From the NCBI GenBank assembly GCA_031276035.1, contig JAISNV010000011.1:29018-93017 (forward strand): a stretch of DNA of 64,000 nt. Reading direction: 5' to 3'. The translations under genes and the position numbers were made by a program. Position 1 is the stretch's first letter. The number at the start of each line of letters is the position of its first letter. This document shows, one piece after another, positions 8,282-16,882 of this stretch. The stretch comes from Bacteroidales bacterium (GTDB lineage Bacteria > Bacteroidota > Bacteroidia > Bacteroidales > BM520). The notes beneath the pieces are model-generated. The model was given only the letters and a program-made list of their open reading frames with translations, was not told the DNA's origin and did no database searches.

Positions 8282-9248
8282 TATTTAATTTTTATATCTC
8301 TTAATTTTCTTTTACTCCAGATTGTTGCAATAATAAATCCTGATATAACATGCCAGATACCCCACCATGCGGCTATAAATGCCATTCCGCCCAATTCTAA
8401 TTCGGGTGGAAAAATCTTCGGATTAAATATTAAAGCCAGACCTAAACCTGAATTTTGTATTCCGGTTTCAATTGAGATGGTTCTGCAATCGTTTTGTTTT
8501 AATCTTAATGCCCATGGGAACATGTATCCGAAAAATAGGGCGCAACCATTGTGTATTAATACTAATAAAAATATTAAATTGATATAGTTAATGAAATGTG
8601 TAAAATTAGCTGCAAATGAACCGATAATGAAACCGATAAAAGCAAATATTGAGGCGTATTTTACATACTTTATTATTTTTTGAGTGAAATTAGGAAATTT
8701 TGAAGAGAAAAACATCCCTAAAGCAACAGGAATACCAAGAAGGATTACAACGGTATAAAACATTTGCATAGGATCTATCTCTAATGGAACCAACAAAGGC
8801 GAATGCTTGGCATACAATCCGCCCCAAATAGCAAAATTTAATGGCGTCATAAATAGACATACAACCGTTGATATAGCAGTTAAACTTACCGATAATGCAA
8901 CATTTGCTTTTGCCAATGATGAAATGAAGTTTGAAATATTTCCGCCCGGACAAGCAGCAACTAATATCATTCCCAATGCAACGGTAGGAGTGGGTTTTAT
9001 ATCCATACCAATCCGAATGTTAATGCCGGAAGCAAAACGTATTGAGAAATTAACCCTACTATTACCGCCTTCGGATTTAAAAATACATCTTTAAAATGTG
9101 ATGGTTTTATTCCTAAAGCAACACCGAACATCACGAATGCAATAATAATATTCATTAATGTAATGCCTTGTTGACTAAAATTTAATCTTACCGAATCAAG
9201 TTGTTCTAAATTCTTGAATAAGGTGTAAAGCGTAACTGAATTAATCAT
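8281..9248 (-). pseudogene. Bile acid:sodium symporter family (BASS) gene, broken by a frameshift
   Basis: Two overlapping reading frames together make one complete SBF/BASS transporter of about 320 residues. The first (9248 to 8997, 83 residues) covers the N-terminal helices and ends ...ALTFGLVWI. The second (9006 to 8281, 241 residues) continues KPTPTVALGMILVAACPGGN, where VAACPGGNISNF is the sodium-binding signature of the family, and carries the remaining helices. Joining needs a -1 shift (or one added base) at about 8999-9003. The shift point is not a classical slippery heptamer, so a true mutation or a sequencing error is likelier than programmed frameshifting. If intact, it would import an organic anion with sodium. 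It is coupled to the acyltransferase gene by TAATG. Confidence 0.75.
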
Positions 9249-9311
9249 TTTTTATGATTTAAATTAGGTTGCAAATATAATAATATTTTAATATTAACCT
9301 ATTTTAGGTTT

Positions 9312-10052
9312 TTATGAGTTATTGACAACTATTTGTTGAATAACATATCCGGCGAGCATGCAGCCGAAGATTGCGGGTAAATATGAAATTGTACCTCTTA
9401 CGGATCGAATAGCATGTTGATCGGTTTCGGTTGTTGATATTGCATCCTTTTTGGCTGTTTCAGAAGAGAAAACAACTTTTACTCCCGATTTTACACCTTC
9501 TTTACGTAATTTTTGCCTGAATGCCGCCGCCAGCCCGTCGTTATATGTTTTTGATATATCGGTAATTTCAATTTTGGAAGGATCGATTCTGCCGCCTGCA
9601 CCCATAGAACAAATAATTGGGATATTGCGCTTCCTTGCCTCCAGACATAAAGTAACCTTCGGACTAAGACTGTCTATTGCATCAATGATATATGTGTATT
9701 TTTCACTATCAAGTATTTCTTGAATATTATCTGCTGTTATAAATTGATTTATACATTTTAATTTTAACTCAGGATTAATATCAAGAAAACGTTTTTCTAA
9801 AATATCTGCTTTGTATTCTCCGATGTTAGAATTCAATGCTGGAAGTTGCCTGTTGATGTTAGTTTCATTAATTGTATCGCCATCGATTATTGTCATTTTT
9901 CCGACTCCGGCTCTACAAATATTTTCTGCGGCATAAGCTCCGACTCCGCCAAGTCCAACAATTAATATATTGCTGTTAACTAATTTATTTAATCCTGTTT
10001 CTTTAAGTAATAATTTAGTTCTGTTTAGCCAAGTTTTATCTTCCGTATTCAT
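9312..10052 (-). CDS. tcdA: tRNA threonylcarbamoyladenosine dehydratase
   Basis: A 246-residue E1-like enzyme (ThiF/MoeB/HesA superfamily) that cyclises t6A37 of tRNA to ct6A using ATP. Visible marks are the nucleotide-binding GLGGVGAYAAE (about 33-43), the D-x-D-x-I-N-x-x-N-x-N-R-Q segment that binds ATP-Mg (about 57-69), AIDSLSPK, and the TcdA-type ending with a hydrophobic stretch SYLPAIFGCMLAGYVIQQIV. Its length is normal. Its start lies 17 bases inside the helicase gene, so the two are probably co-transcribed. Confidence 0.92.
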   Translation of the reverse strand: MNTEDKTWLNRTKLLLKETGLNKLVNSNILIVGLGGVGAYAAENICRAGVGKMTIIDGDTINETNINRQLPALNSNIGEYKADILEKRFLDINPELKLKCINQFITADNIQEILDSEKYTYIIDAIDSLSPKVTLCLEARKRNIPIICSMGAGGRIDPSKIEITDISKTYNDGLAAAFRQKLRKEGVKSGVKVVFSSETAKKDAISTTETDQHAIRSVRGTISYLPAIFGCMLAGYVIQQIVVNNS

Positions 10053-12195
10053 CTATATACTCTTTAATTATTTCCAAAATTTCATCACCATATTTATTCA
10101 AAGTAACCTTACCGATTCCGTGAATTTTAAGAAGATCTTCTTTAGTTTCCGGCAAATAATAACAAATTTCAATTAATGATCTTTGTATTAATACATTATA
10201 CGGTTCTAAATTATTTACGGCTGCCTCGGCTTCACGCCATAATCTTATCAACGTATATAACTTAGGGTATTTAATGTCTGAATATTCGACTTCTTTGCTG
10301 TTGTTTTTCTTTCTCTTTTTAGTTTCTTTAGTTTTTAACTCAACTTCTGCTTTGATTTTTAGAAACGATTGAATGTCAAATTTGTGTTTTAAGATATATT
10401 CCAACAAATATTTTTTTGAATTATATTCTGCGCTTAATTCATCAAAAGCTTTATTGATTATTTTCGAAATTTCTTTATTATCAACTTCAATATCAGAATT
10501 AAAGATAAAATTCATTATCTTTTCCAAAGTTTTATTAAAATATTCCGAAGCTTTTATATATCTGTCTGTGACGAATGGATTATCCTCATAATCATTATGT
10601 TGATATATAATTGTTTTTAACTGAATATTGAATTTTTCCGTAACAATAATTATCTCATTCTGAAATTGAATTATAGCTAAATTAAGTTTTTCAATATGTG
10701 ATGGAAAGATATTTTTTAAATGCAGGTTATATAATTTCTGGAGTTTTTTTAATGATGAAAATAAGTGGTTAAAACAAAATAACTCCGATAGCAAATCGAA
10801 GAAATACTCTCTTTTTAGAATTAAAAACTTTTCTTCATTTGCATGTCTCTGTTCTATTTCATTTTCAAAAACAGCTACTGAATAATCGTTTTTCAAAGCA
10901 TACTTATCAATTTTTGAAATTAAAACTAACCCGTCTAAAGTTTTGCATCTGCTCAGTGCTACGTAAACTTGACCATGTGCAAATGACATTTGAGCATCAA
11001 TAGCGAGTTTGTCGAAAGTTAAGCCCTGACTTTTATGAATAGTTATTGCCCAAGCTAATTTCAACGGATATTGTTTGAAAGTTCCTTGAATATCTTCATA
11101 AATTTCGTTAGTTGATGAGTTGATCGCGTATCTCACGTTAGTCCATTCAAGCGGCTGAACCTGAATATTTTCATCAGAATCGCCACACTTTACATATATC
11201 TTGTTTTTGTAGATATCTTCAACAATTCCGATTTTACCGTTAAAATACTTTTTATCCGGAGAAGGGTCGTTTTTTACAAACATAACCTGAGCCCCGATTT
11301 TTATTATTAGCTCTTCGTCTGTAGGGTATGAGTATTCCGGAAAATCGCCATCAATTTCTGCATAAAAGGTTTCTTTCGGATAGTTTATTTTTGATAATTG
11401 CTGACTATTAATCTGTTTTGCTTGAAAGTTATGGGATGTAAGTGTAATATATCCTTTATTTTTATCATTAGAGAATGTCGGGTCATATTTCTCGTTAAGA
11501 ATACTGATGCTTTCATCATCAAGAATATTATTTCGGATATTATTTAGCAAATCAATGAACTTCTTATCATTTTGTCTAAAAATTTCAACTAATTCAATTG
11601 TCAGAAAATGTGATCTCCGGAACGCATGACTACTGAAAAAATAAGGACTGTTATAATATTCTTTTATTAAATTCCATTCTTCTTCCTTGGCTACCGGGGC
11701 TAATTGCTTTACATCGCCAATAAAAAGCATTTGAACGCCGCCGAAAGGTTTATTGCTTTGCCTGTATCTCCTTAATATTTCATCAACTGCATCTAAAATA
11801 TCCGCCCTAACCATGCTTATTTCATCAATAATAATTAGATCGACACTTTTTAGAATCTTAATTTTATCTTTATTGAATTTGTGTGCTTTTGAACGTTGAA
11901 TATGGTTTCCCATTTCATCAGTATTTTGAAAAGCGCCTTTTTCATCCTGATATATAAGGGTGGGGATATGCGGACAAAAGGGGAGTTGGAAGAAAGAATG
12001 AATTGTGACGCCACCGGCATTGATAGCCGCGACGCCTGTTGGAGCGAGAACAATCATTCTTTTTGGCGATTTAATCTTGAGATTATGCAAAAAGGTAGTT
12101 TTGCCTGTACCTGCTTTACCGGTAAGGAAAATCGATGTGCCTGTAAACTGCAACAAATCATCAGCAAGTTGTAATTCTTTATTATTGATAATCAT
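10036..12195 (-). CDS. PIF1-like helicase with C-terminal HRDC domain
   Basis: A 719-residue SF1B helicase. Residues about 20-430 hold the motor: Walker A GKAGTGKTT, motif Ia APTGVAA, Walker B IIIDEISMV, GDVKQLAP (motif III), the TFKQYPLKLAWAITIHKSQG stretch (motif V) and VALSRC (motif VI). A charged helical middle follows (about 450-620), with a lysine-rich linker and an HRDC-like end (LPETKEDLLKIHGIGKVTLNKYG). Such proteins unwind DNA in replication-fork and recombination intermediates. It overlaps the tcdA start by 17 bases. Confidence 0.9.
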   Translation of the reverse strand: MIINNKELQLADDLLQFTGTSIFLTGKAGTGKTTFLHNLKIKSPKRMIVLAPTGVAAINAGGVTIHSFFQLPFCPHIPTLIYQDEKGAFQNTDEMGNHIQRSKAHKFNKDKIKILKSVDLIIIDEISMVRADILDAVDEILRRYRQSNKPFGGVQMLFIGDVKQLAPVAKEEEWNLIKEYYNSPYFFSSHAFRRSHFLTIELVEIFRQNDKKFIDLLNNIRNNILDDESISILNEKYDPTFSNDKNKGYITLTSHNFQAKQINSQQLSKINYPKETFYAEIDGDFPEYSYPTDEELIIKIGAQVMFVKNDPSPDKKYFNGKIGIVEDIYKNKIYVKCGDSDENIQVQPLEWTNVRYAINSSTNEIYEDIQGTFKQYPLKLAWAITIHKSQGLTFDKLAIDAQMSFAHGQVYVALSRCKTLDGLVLISKIDKYALKNDYSVAVFENEIEQRHANEEKFLILKREYFFDLLSELFCFNHLFSSLKKLQKLYNLHLKNIFPSHIEKLNLAIIQFQNEIIIVTEKFNIQLKTIIYQHNDYEDNPFVTDRYIKASEYFNKTLEKIMNFIFNSDIEVDNKEISKIINKAFDELSAEYNSKKYLLEYILKHKFDIQSFLKIKAEVELKTKETKKRKKNNSKEVEYSDIKYPKLYTLIRLWREAEAAVNNLEPYNVLIQRSLIEICYYLPETKEDLLKIHGIGKVTLNKYGDEILEIIKEYIDEYGR

Positions 12196-12275
12196 TCCAG
12201 ATTTTACTTAATTTTTTAGCTTATACATTTCAATGTCAACAGAAAGAATACGAATTTATACCTTTCTGTTAAGAT

Positions 12276-14723
12276 TTATTTAATTTCAACAATAGTTATT
12301 CCGTCGCCTCCATGTTCAACATCTTCATCATTTATAGAAACAACTTCATCAATAGTTCGCAAATAATCCCTGATATTAGTTCGTAGGATTCCATTTCCTT
12401 TGCCGTGCAATATTTTAAAATTAGTTATGTGCAGCATTATTGCATCGTCAACGTATTTTTTAATAATTTCAAGAGCCTCATCAGTACGTTTGCCTCTGAC
12501 ATCAATACTTAACGAAAAATTGTAAGCGCGCTGGTTTATATCGTGAATGATGGTTCCTACATTATTTTTTGTCATTCTTATTCGTTCAGATTTTTCACCG
12601 TCAAAAACTTTCAGTTTTTCAATATCCATCCAAATATTAATATTTCCGCTGAAGTTGACTTTTGCTTTTTTTCCTTTTATATCGGTTATTTCGCCTACTT
12701 CTTGATATTCAGTTGATTTAACAAGATTTCCAACTTTCAATAAAACAGGATTAGTATTTTGGTTTTTATCCTTTTTTAATTTAAGTGGAAATTGTTGTTT
12801 ATGTTCTTCCAAAATAAGAGATGTTTCGTGCCGGTTATTTTTTTCAACTGTTTCTGAAGTAACTTGATTCAGATTTTCTCGAATTTTCTTTGTCTTTTCT
12901 TTCTCAGCTTGATGAGCACGAATCTCTTGGATAGCATTTTCAATTTTCTTATTTGCACCTTTTATAATTTCCTGAGCTTCCGATTTTGCTTGTTTGATAA
13001 TTTCTTTTTTATTAGTTTCAAGCTCATTCAGTAAGTTGGTATATTTGTTCACAACCTCGCTAAGCATTTGATCTGCAGTTTTTAATTCGTTTCTTTCCTT
13101 TTCGAGATTTTTTCTTTCGATTATTAATTCCTGCAATTGTCTTTCGAAATCCAATTGAGAAGAGGGCGATTTTTTCACGGCATTATCAAGAATATTTTCA
13201 GGAAATCCGACTCTTCGAGCAATCTCAAAAGTATAAGAACTTCCCGGATTTCCAATAGAAATTTCAAATAAAGGTTTTATGTTTTCCGTATCGAAAAGCA
13301 TTGCAGCATTTTGTAAACCAGGTAGTTCCTGTGCAAGTTTTTTAATATTAGCATAATGCGTAGTAATAATTCCTTTAGCATGCAAATCACGCAAAACCTT
13401 TAAACTTTCTTCTGCAATTATACTTCCTAATTGCGGCTCAGTGCCAGTACCGAATTCATCGATCAATATTAGTGTATTTTCATCAGCATTTTCAATAAAA
13501 AATTTAATATTTTTCAGATGTGAAGTATAAGTACTCAAATCATTTTCAATAGATTGCTCATCGCCAATATCAATAAAAATATTTTCAAATATTCCTGTTT
13601 CCGAATTTTCTCCTAGTGGGATTAATATTCCGCATTGTAACATATATTGCAACAACGCAACAGTTTTTAAGGCAATAGATTTTCCGCCGGCATTCGGACC
13701 GGAGATAACTATTATTCTGTTTTCCTCATTAATGATTATATTCAATGGAACAACTTTTCTCTTTTGATTTTTCAGAGATAAATAGAGTAGAGGATGAATA
13801 GCATTTCTCCATTCAAGTTTAGGTAGATCAATAAGAATCGGTTTTATTGCATTTATTTCGATAGCGAATTTTGCTTTTGCTTTTAGAAAATCAATATATG
13901 CAAGAATTCCACACATCTCTTCGATATTTTCTAATTGCGGACGAAGTTTTTCAGTAAACTCACGTAAGATTTTAAATATTTCTTGTTTTTCGTCAATCAT
14001 CAACTCGCGGATACTGTTATTTATATTAAACACCTCGCTCGGTTCAATATAAACTGTTTGTCCTGTTGCCGATGTATCATGAATAAATCCCTTCAATTGT
14101 TTTTTATTGCCCGCAGGAACAGGAATTACAAGTCGACCGTTGCGTATGGTAGCTTCACAATCATCCTTGACTACTCCTTCAATACGCATATTTTTTAAAA
14201 TATTTGCCAATTCCTTATCAATACGAAGCTGTTCTTTCTGAAGTTTTTTTCTTATCGAATAAAGCTCACTCGAAGCGTTATCTTTAATCTCACCCTTTTC
14301 ATCTACAATAACATTAATTAATTTAATTAGTTCATTAGAATTAAAATTATCATTAAAAATCTCATGTAGCAAAGGTAAATCCTCTTTATTCGTATTGAAA
14401 TACTTATAACAATCGGAATACATTTTAATTGTAGAAAAAATATCTTGTAATCTATCACGCTCTGCTACAGTGCCTTTGGTTTTTAACCGGATAATTTCAT
14501 CCAAACATTCAGAAAATTCATTAAGCGGAAAAGGTGAATGGAATAAAATGGCTTTTCTTGTTTCATCTGTTTCACTAAGTTGATTAGTTATATCATTAAA
14601 ATCGGAAGAGAAACTTATGTTTTCGGCATAGTATTTTCCGAATTTTGTTAAACATAATGCGGTAATTTTCTGTTTGATAACATCAAAACCAATTTTATTT
14701 TGGAAAGAATCGGGATAGATCAT
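12276..14723 (-). CDS. mutS2: Endonuclease MutS2
   Basis: About 815 residues when started at the ATG at 14723. The frame extends upstream to 14837, but the family begins with MIYPDSFQNKIGFD-like sequence, and a -7 box at 14738-14745 sits just upstream of the chosen start. Domains in order are the MutS core/clamp, an ATPase with Walker A SGPNAGGKS, the Walker B region LILIDEFGTGTEP, a long coiled coil, a KOW-like segment, and a C-terminal Smr nuclease domain with SIDVRGKRTDEAL and ILHGKGNGILR. MutS2 resolves recombination intermediates and rescues collided ribosomes in some bacteria. It lacks the mismatch-binding domain of MutS. Confidence 0.95.
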   Translation of the reverse strand: MIYPDSFQNKIGFDVIKQKITALCLTKFGKYYAENISFSSDFNDITNQLSETDETRKAILFHSPFPLNEFSECLDEIIRLKTKGTVAERDRLQDIFSTIKMYSDCYKYFNTNKEDLPLLHEIFNDNFNSNELIKLINVIVDEKGEIKDNASSELYSIRKKLQKEQLRIDKELANILKNMRIEGVVKDDCEATIRNGRLVIPVPAGNKKQLKGFIHDTSATGQTVYIEPSEVFNINNSIRELMIDEKQEIFKILREFTEKLRPQLENIEEMCGILAYIDFLKAKAKFAIEINAIKPILIDLPKLEWRNAIHPLLYLSLKNQKRKVVPLNIIINEENRIIVISGPNAGGKSIALKTVALLQYMLQCGILIPLGENSETGIFENIFIDIGDEQSIENDLSTYTSHLKNIKFFIENADENTLILIDEFGTGTEPQLGSIIAEESLKVLRDLHAKGIITTHYANIKKLAQELPGLQNAAMLFDTENIKPLFEISIGNPGSSYTFEIARRVGFPENILDNAVKKSPSSQLDFERQLQELIIERKNLEKERNELKTADQMLSEVVNKYTNLLNELETNKKEIIKQAKSEAQEIIKGANKKIENAIQEIRAHQAEKEKTKKIRENLNQVTSETVEKNNRHETSLILEEHKQQFPLKLKKDKNQNTNPVLLKVGNLVKSTEYQEVGEITDIKGKKAKVNFSGNINIWMDIEKLKVFDGEKSERIRMTKNNVGTIIHDINQRAYNFSLSIDVRGKRTDEALEIIKKYVDDAIMLHITNFKILHGKGNGILRTNIRDYLRTIDEVVSINDEDVEHGGDGITIVEIK

Positions 14724-14737
14724 TAAAAAAAATTTTG

Positions 14738-14745
14738 CAAAGATA
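14738..14745 (-). promoter_or_regulatory. -7 box of mutS2
   Basis: TATCTTTG on the minus strand matches TAnnTTTG exactly and lies 14 bases upstream of the mutS2 ATG at 14723. It argues against the longer upstream start. Confidence 0.55.
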
Positions 14746-15040
14746 GGAATAGTTAAGAGTTGAATGTTGAGTGTTGAGAGGTTTTTTGATAAGAATAATA
14801 ATTTTTGTTTGCAATTCATTGATTTAGACTTATTCATAAAAAATTGTCAAGTTTTTTAATTTTTACTGTAAAAACAAAATTTATGGACAAATAAAAAACA
14901 AGGAGTCTTTTTCCGTGGAACTATAATAGACTATTAATATAAAAAGAAGAGAAAGAATTACCGCACCGGTTGAGCGATGGTCGCTGATGACGGATAAAAC
15001 TGCTTTTAATTTAACTTCATGACTGTACTTCATAAAAACA
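14746..15040. other. Intergenic stretch with a small GC-rich structured patch
   Basis: No gene is seen. Bases about 14961-14994 are clearly richer in G+C than the surroundings and include a 5-bp hairpin AGCGA-tgg-TCGCT. The remainder is low-complexity AT sequence, including a tract of TTGAxTGTTGAG repeats at about 14759-14780. Confidence 0.4.
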
Positions 15041-15072
15041 CCCCCTAAAAGTTTTGTTTAACTTTTGGGGGG
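15041..15072 (-). terminator. Rho-independent terminator of the secreted-protein gene
   Basis: Hairpin with 13-bp arms (CCCCCTAAAAGTT and AACTTTTGGGGGG, one G-T wobble) and a 6-base loop. On the minus strand it is followed by a T-run. It lies 45 bases downstream of the stop of the 15117-15503 gene. Confidence 0.75.
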
Positions 15073-15116
15073 CACTTCAATAATCGTCGGCTTTTTTATT
15101 ACATTACGATTAAATA

Positions 15117-15503
15117 TTAAGGTACAATCCAATAAGTTGGATGCAATGTCCTGCTCATTAAGGTTGCCAAGCCCGGATAAATTCCGGCATGTTTTTCATG
15201 ACTGTATATAACGGCTACTCTTGTTTCAACTATCGGATAAAAATTAGCAGAAATAAAAAAGGTTCCGGAGGGAACAAAAACTCCATTTGCTATTGCTGTA
15301 ACGGTGGTGCTGAGTTTAGGAGATTGTATGATATGTCCATTTGAACCGACCCATTCTACAGTAACTGAAGCACCTTTATTAGCTCCCGCCAGATTAACCG
15401 GCGTATCTTCTACGTATGTATAAGCCGGTATCGCTTGTCCGAAGACACTTGTTGAAATAAATAGCATTACAATTAATGCGCCTAAAAATTTGATCTTTTT
15501 CAT
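15117..15503 (-). CDS. Small secreted protein, tandem paralogue A
   Basis: A 128-residue protein with an N-terminal signal peptide (MKKIKFLGALIVMLFISTSVFG, cleavage near residue 22). The mature part of about 106 residues is rich in beta-prone sequence with a conserved ending ETRVxVxYxxEKHxGxYPGLAT and LHPxYW. I do not recognise a family. It is aligned end to end without gaps with the neighbour at 15581-15967, and more than half of the positions are identical. It has its own promoter box and terminator, so the two are separate units. The protein is presumably periplasmic or cell-surface; its function is unknown. Confidence 0.75.
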   Translation of the reverse strand: MKKIKFLGALIVMLFISTSVFGQAIPAYTYVEDTPVNLAGANKGASVTVEWVGSNGHIIQSPKLSTTVTAIANGVFVPSGTFFISANFYPIVETRVAVIYSHEKHAGIYPGLATLMSRTLHPTYWIVP

Positions 15504-15533
15504 GGTGTTTAAATTTGAATGTTAATAATTTTA

Positions 15534-15541
15534 CAAATATA
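15534..15541 (-). promoter_or_regulatory. -7 box of secreted protein A
   Basis: TATATTTG on the minus strand, 30 bases upstream of the ATG at 15503. The paralogue has the same box at nearly the same distance. Confidence 0.5.
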
Positions 15542-15580
15542 AAAATTTATCTATAAACTAAAAAATTAGAACTTTAGTCT

Positions 15581-15967
15581 TTAGTAATAAATAGTCCAAT
15601 AACTTGGGTGCAATGCCCTTATTAGTGAGGTTGCTAGTCCGGGATAAACGCCTATATGTTTTTCGTTAACATACTTAACGATTACTCTTGTTTCTACTAC
15701 CGGATAAAAATTAATAGATATAGCAAATAACCAAGAAGGAACATAAACTCCACCTGATAAATCAGTTATGGTTGTAATAAGAGTTGGGGATATAACTTTA
15801 TGTCCATCCGTTCCAACCCATTCTATATGTATTGTAGTCTCATCATTTATCGTTTCTGCTGAGGGTGCGGTTTGAACATAGGTATAGGCCGGAATAGTTT
15901 GCGAGAAGACGTTAGTTGAAATAAATAGCATTACAATTAATGCGCCTAAAAATTTGATTCTTTTCAT
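15581..15967 (-). CDS. Small secreted protein, tandem paralogue B
   Basis: A 128-residue protein when started at the ATG at 15967; an in-frame extension to 16000 crosses the promoter box and is unlikely. The signal peptide (MKRIKFLGALIVMLFISTNVFS) is followed by a mature domain homologous to paralogue A over its whole length. The signal-peptide DNA is identical over 44 bases in the two genes (15915-15958 and 15451-15494), while the mature parts have diverged. No known domain is recognised. A third small secreted protein at 46914-47300 has the same size and a similar leader but only faint similarity. Confidence 0.75.
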   Translation of the reverse strand: MKRIKFLGALIVMLFISTNVFSQTIPAYTYVQTAPSAETINDETTIHIEWVGTDGHKVISPTLITTITDLSGGVYVPSWLFAISINFYPVVETRVIVKYVNEKHIGVYPGLATSLIRALHPSYWTIYY

Positions 15968-15997
15968 TTTAAATAAAATTAATTGGTTAATAGTCTG

Positions 15998-16005
15998 CAA
16001 ATATA
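15998..16005 (-). promoter_or_regulatory. -7 box of secreted protein B
   Basis: TATATTTG on the minus strand, 30 bases upstream of the ATG at 15967. It supports that start over the longer frame. Confidence 0.5.
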
Positions 16006-16603
16006 AAAATAAAGAAATTAATAAACAAGCATCTACTTTGAACTTTTAAAAAATATTGCAAACTTTTGAAAACTTTTAGCACCTCCAATTTTTACCATAA
16101 TATTTTTGTGACCAAATTAATCTATACACATTAAAAAAGTAAAAATTTTCAGATGTGGTAAACACAAATAAAATTAGCGTAAGAACCATTATCACTACGG
16201 CGATAATCTTCTTTTGTATGCTCTTCCTAATTAATTTCGTAAAAAGAGACGGAATAATAATTCACGATAGTAAGAATAATCAGACTGGAACGAAATAAAA
16301 TATTTTTTTAATATTTGATTTAATACATCAAAAAGTTGTTAATCGGATTTAGGAGTTTATTTTTCAGTGAAAGAATTTCATTCATAGTTTTTAGCAAATA
16401 TTATTTATAAAATAGCATACAAATTAGAATTAATATATTTTTTTATCAGTATGCTGTGGAAAGTCACTAAATAGTAAACTAAATAAAAATCAATATTACG
16501 TAAATGATGATGTAATATAAGGTTTTCTGAATTTTGGAGATTTTGAATTTTTCACCAGAATAGCTAAAGGCTACAAAAAATGAAATAAAGACGCGGTACA
16601 TTT
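16006..16603. other. Gene-poor stretch
   Basis: About 600 bases between the secreted-protein pair and the terminator that follows tRNA-His. It is AT-rich with no recognisable RNA. The only coding candidate is the short frame at 16155-16298, listed separately. Confidence 0.45.
16155..16298 (+). CDS. Possible 47-residue single-pass membrane peptide
   Basis: A frame opened by GTG with one clear hydrophobic helix (TIITTAIIFFCMLFLINF) between a short polar N-terminus and a hydrophilic tail of 19 residues (VKRDGIIIH...). The topology is that of a small inner-membrane protein. No convincing ribosome site or promoter is seen, the start is not ATG, and I know no relative. It may be a chance frame. 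Confidence 0.2.
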   Translation: MVNTNKISVRTIITTAIIFFCMLFLINFVKRDGIIIHDSKNNQTGTK

Positions 16604-16653
16604 GTAAAACAAAAAAGTCTAAACGCATTCACGTTTAGACTTTTTTGTTTTAC
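16604..16653. terminator. Long perfect hairpin terminator downstream of tRNA-His
   Basis: A 22-bp perfect inverted repeat (arms start GTAAAACAAAAAAGTCTAAA) with a 6-base loop and A/T runs in both arms, so it can act in both directions. It lies 11 bases beyond the 3' end of the leftward tRNA. Confidence 0.75.
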
Positions 16654-16664
16654 AGTAGTTTTTG

Positions 16665-16738
16665 GGTGGAAGACGGGATTCGAACCCGCGACCTTCGGAA
16701 CCACAATCCGGCACTCTAACCAACTGAGCTACATCCAC
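16665..16738 (-). tRNA. tRNA-His (GTG)
   Basis: A complete cloverleaf: acceptor GTGGATG, D-arm with AGCTCAGTTGGTTAGAG, anticodon loop TTGTGGT with anticodon GTG, and T-arm GGTTCGAATCC. The discriminator is C73, the normal identity element for tRNA-His. One T-T mismatch is seen in the acceptor stem. CCA is not encoded. Confidence 0.95.
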
Positions 16739-16854
16739 CATATTTGCGGCTGCAAAGATATAAAGATTTTGTTAATTAGCAAAATTTATTCGGAGATATT
16801 TTTTCGAAAGTTGATGATACGAAATATTCTGTTTAAAATTTTAAAAATTATCCT

Positions 16855-16862
16855 TATCTTTG
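16855..16862 (+). promoter_or_regulatory. -7 box of the LEA14-like gene
   Basis: TATCTTTG, 20 bases upstream of the ATG at 16883. No clear -33 TTTG is seen. Confidence 0.5.
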
Positions 16863-16882
16863 CTAATCTAAAAAATATTTGA

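Noticed and set aside
8990..9010. Programmed -1 ribosomal frameshift in the symporter
   Set aside because: The junction lacks a slippery X-XXY-YYZ heptamer and no downstream pseudoknot is evident; a mutation or sequencing error explains it more simply.
12276..14837. Longer MutS2 start at 14837
   Set aside because: It adds 38 residues foreign to the family and crosses a perfect -7 box at 14738-14745.
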